Below, piece after piece: positions 6,936-7,992 of a DNA stretch of 7,992 nt. Within the stretch, counting starts at the first letter, position 1. Every line of letters begins with the position of its first letter. A model generated the notes under the pieces. The model ran no database searches and had not been told where the DNA came from. It saw nothing but the letters and a program-made list of their open reading frames with translations. The stretch is from the NCBI GenBank assembly GCA_009930445.1, contig RZYD01000098.1, positions 1-7,992 of the forward strand, given 5' to 3'. This DNA is from Bacteroidia bacterium (GTDB lineage: Bacteria; Bacteroidota; Bacteroidia; Bacteroidales; BM520). The position numbers and the translations under genes are program-made.

Positions 6936-7298
6936 TTAAAGTGTTGGATAAAAAGCGTCTTCAAGATGTTCGATAATCGGTTGTTTCCCCTCAAGTAAAA
7001 TGCTGATAATATCAAATCGCACTTCATTTGAGATATTATGTTGCTGGATGTACTGGTTGGCTGCACGGATTAGTTGTTTCTGTTTCAATCGGTTTACACT
7101 AATGGCCGGATCATAGAGCGCGTTACTGGTGCGTGTTTTTACTTCGATAATGGCAAGCATTGCATTTGTTTTCGCAATAATATCTAATTCAAGATGGCCG
7201 TATCGCCAGTTTTGTTCAATAATGAAATAGCCTTTTTTTTTCAGATATGCCACAGCAATTTCTTCGCCCTTTTTGCCAATTTCATTATGTTCAGCCAT
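6936..7298 (-). CDS. yraN: YraN family protein (UPF0102, restriction-endonuclease-like fold)
   Basis: YraN/UPF0102 proteins are small and widespread, with a predicted PD-(D/E)XK nuclease-like fold; their physiological role is poorly defined, with links to DNA processing or recombination suggested. Seen: 120 residues, the normal length. The family pattern is complete: IGKKGEEIAVAYLKKKGY (7-24) with E12, NWRYGHLELDII (30-41) with D39, and IIEVKTR (50-56) with the E52-x-K54 pair. A helical C-terminal half follows with RFDIISI near the end. Together D39, E52 and K54 match the metal-binding site of this nuclease superfamily. No Shine-Dalgarno precedes the ATG. The start is 10 nt downstream of the stop of the transposase homologue on the same strand, with no TAnnTTTG box between or just upstream, so the two are probably cotranscribed. 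rluB follows on the same strand after 99 nt with its own promoter. Confidence 0.94.
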   Translation of the reverse strand: MAEHNEIGKKGEEIAVAYLKKKGYFIIEQNWRYGHLELDIIAKTNAMLAIIEVKTRTSNALYDPAISVNRLKQKQLIRAANQYIQQHNISNEVRFDIISILLEGKQPIIEHLEDAFYPTL

Positions 7299-7308
7299 AG
7301 GAATGTAT

Positions 7309-7767
7309 TTAGGTGTTACATTTCAGGATCATAGTTAAGAGTTCAGGATAAGTACGTATTAACTCAATTATTTCATTGTTTATGGATGTATTTGTGTGAT
7401 ATTCTTCCTGTTTGGAAAGGGTGGAGATAACGCGGTTACACTCATCAGAAGAGCTGAGGGAAAAGCATATAGAGCCATTGTTCCAGGCAAAACGACGGGT
7501 AAAGGATTCCTGCTGGTGAACGAAATGTGAAGACCCTCCTTTAATATTTTGCACTACATCACACAGGGCAATTTTAGGATTTAGTTCATGGACTATATGA
7601 ACATGATCAGGTAGGATTTTAATTGAATATGGGTTGCATTTCAGCGCGCAGAGGCGTTCATGAAGCGATTGCAAAATAAATTCGCTGATCTGGTTGTCGA
7701 TCAGGGGAAGGAAGTCAATGACCGGAAGAATGGTGTGGACTCTGATTCGTGTAATAGCGTATCGCAT
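7309..7767 (-). CDS. IS200/IS605-type (Y1, HUH) transposase homologue lacking the catalytic tyrosine
   Basis: Y1 transposases cut and join single-stranded DNA through a tyrosine placed in a YxxxQ helix, with a metal held by an HUH motif. Seen: 152 residues, full family length, no internal stop. PDHVHI (53-58) supplies the HUH histidines H55 and H57. NIKGGSSHFV (74-83) matches the family's IKGxSS element, and RRFAWNNGSICFSLSSSD (91-108) matches the usual F-x-W-Q-x-G-Y-G-A-F-S-V-S block with Q and Y replaced. In TLSKQEEYH (116-124), Q120 is kept but the expected tyrosine four residues earlier is T116, codon ACC at 7422-7420; a tyrosine occurs instead at 123, where most homologues have the first histidine of HH. 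The protein is therefore probably inactive as a transposase, whether decaying or reused. No terminal inverted repeats or TnpB partner are visible. yraN starts 10 nt downstream. Confidence 0.85.
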   Translation of the reverse strand: MRYAITRIRVHTILPVIDFLPLIDNQISEFILQSLHERLCALKCNPYSIKILPDHVHIVHELNPKIALCDVVQNIKGGSSHFVHQQESFTRRFAWNNGSICFSLSSSDECNRVISTLSKQEEYHTNTSINNEIIELIRTYPELLTMILKCNT

Positions 7768-7796
7768 AGTTTTCGTTTTAGGTTTTTTATTTTTTA

Positions 7797-7803
7797 CCCC
7801 CCC
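7797..7803 (-). other. G7 homopolymer upstream of the transposase homologue
   Basis: Seven C on the plus strand (G7 on the minus strand) in otherwise AT-rich DNA, 29 nt upstream of the ATG at 7767. Tracts of this kind can slip in replication and alter promoter spacing, but seven bases is short and no promoter is recognised around it. Confidence 0.3.
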
Positions 7804-7848
7804 TTATAAGTGTTCAATTCTTTTAAAGAGTGATTTTCTTTTTTACTA

Positions 7849-7878
7849 TTAATGCAAAAAGGCACGAAAAATAACCCA
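7849..7878. repeat. Copy B of the 30-nt intergenic motif (first copy at 5290-5319)
   Basis: Matches the other copy at 25 of 30 positions in the same orientation, upstream of the minus-strand transposase homologue (81 nt from its ATG; the other copy is 50 nt from the T9SS start). The 225-nt region 7768-7992 that contains it shows no clear TAnnTTTG box on the minus strand, so the motif may hold the promoter or an operator for this operon; this is inference. Confidence 0.35.
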
Positions 7879-7923
7879 CTCCACACCAGAAAATTTCAAA
7901 AAACAGATGAATCATCCTCCAGA

Positions 7924-7992
7924 TCAGCGCAAAGAATAGCCCAGTAATACGGCACGGCAGTTAGAAAAGTTGTCGTAAAGGCCATCCCCGGT
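7924..7992 (-). CDS. Possible 3' end of another minus-strand gene, cut by window edge
   Basis: Not recognised. One minus-strand frame is open from the right edge for 22 codons, ending FSNCRAVLLGYSLR and a TGA at 7926-7924. The stretch is clearly richer in G and C than the AT-rich DNA at 7768-7923, which fits coding sequence. A short 4-bp hairpin (7906-7909 / 7913-7916) with a T6 run on the minus strand follows the stop and could be a weak terminator. A second minus-strand frame is also open across the same bases and runs on to a stop near 7899, so the reading frame is uncertain. The sequence beyond the window would decide. Confidence 0.25.
   Translation of the reverse strand, partial: TGDGLYDNFSNCRAVLLGYSLR

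Noticed and set aside
7849..7878. A sigma-54 promoter, suggested by GGCACG next to the shared motif
   Set aside because: The required TTGC at -12 with correct spacing is absent on either strand, and copy A lacks GGCACG.
7309..7992. A complete IS200/IS605 element
   Set aside because: No TnpB gene and no clear subterminal hairpins flank the transposase homologue, and yraN begins only 10 nt past its stop, leaving no room for a right end.

Overview
This window looks like ordinary chromosomal sequence from a member of the Bacteroidota, probably Bacteroidales-like. The evidence is a large surface protein ending in a type IX secretion (T9SS) type A C-terminal domain, a small exported protein with a glycine-rich sorting-type tail of the kind common in this phylum, three perfect TAnnTTTG boxes (the Bacteroidota -7 promoter consensus) just upstream of start codons, and almost no Shine-Dalgarno sequences.

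Left part, plus strand: the 3' end of hflX (ribosome-associated GTPase, cut by the window edge), then lnt (apolipoprotein N-acyltransferase, full catalytic triad). Lnt converges, with only 4 bases between stops, on a minus-strand pair: a 923-aa multidomain T9SS cargo protein (signal peptide, jelly-roll-like region, PKD, lamin-tail-like domain, C-terminal sorting domain) followed 12 nt later by a 75-aa signal-peptide protein with a C-terminal membrane segment and basic tail.

Middle: a divergent intergenic region at 5240-5361 separates the T9SS gene from a plus-strand gene for a 209-aa membrane protein of unknown function. That gene ends tail-to-tail with an RluB/RsuA-type pseudouridine synthase; the two stop codons share the bases TTAA.

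Right part, minus strand: yraN (UPF0102, restriction-endonuclease-like fold) lies 10 nt downstream of a 152-aa IS200/IS605-type (Y1, HUH) transposase homologue. That homologue keeps the HUH histidines but has threonine where the family has its catalytic tyrosine. The last ~70 bases may hold the 3' end of another minus-strand gene.

Most genes are housekeeping or standard surface proteins and I see no CRISPR array, tRNA, rRNA, complete insertion sequence or obvious defence island. The points that most deserve a second look are the apparently catalytically dead transposase coupled to yraN, the two different export tails in one operon, and a 30-nt motif shared by two intergenic regions.
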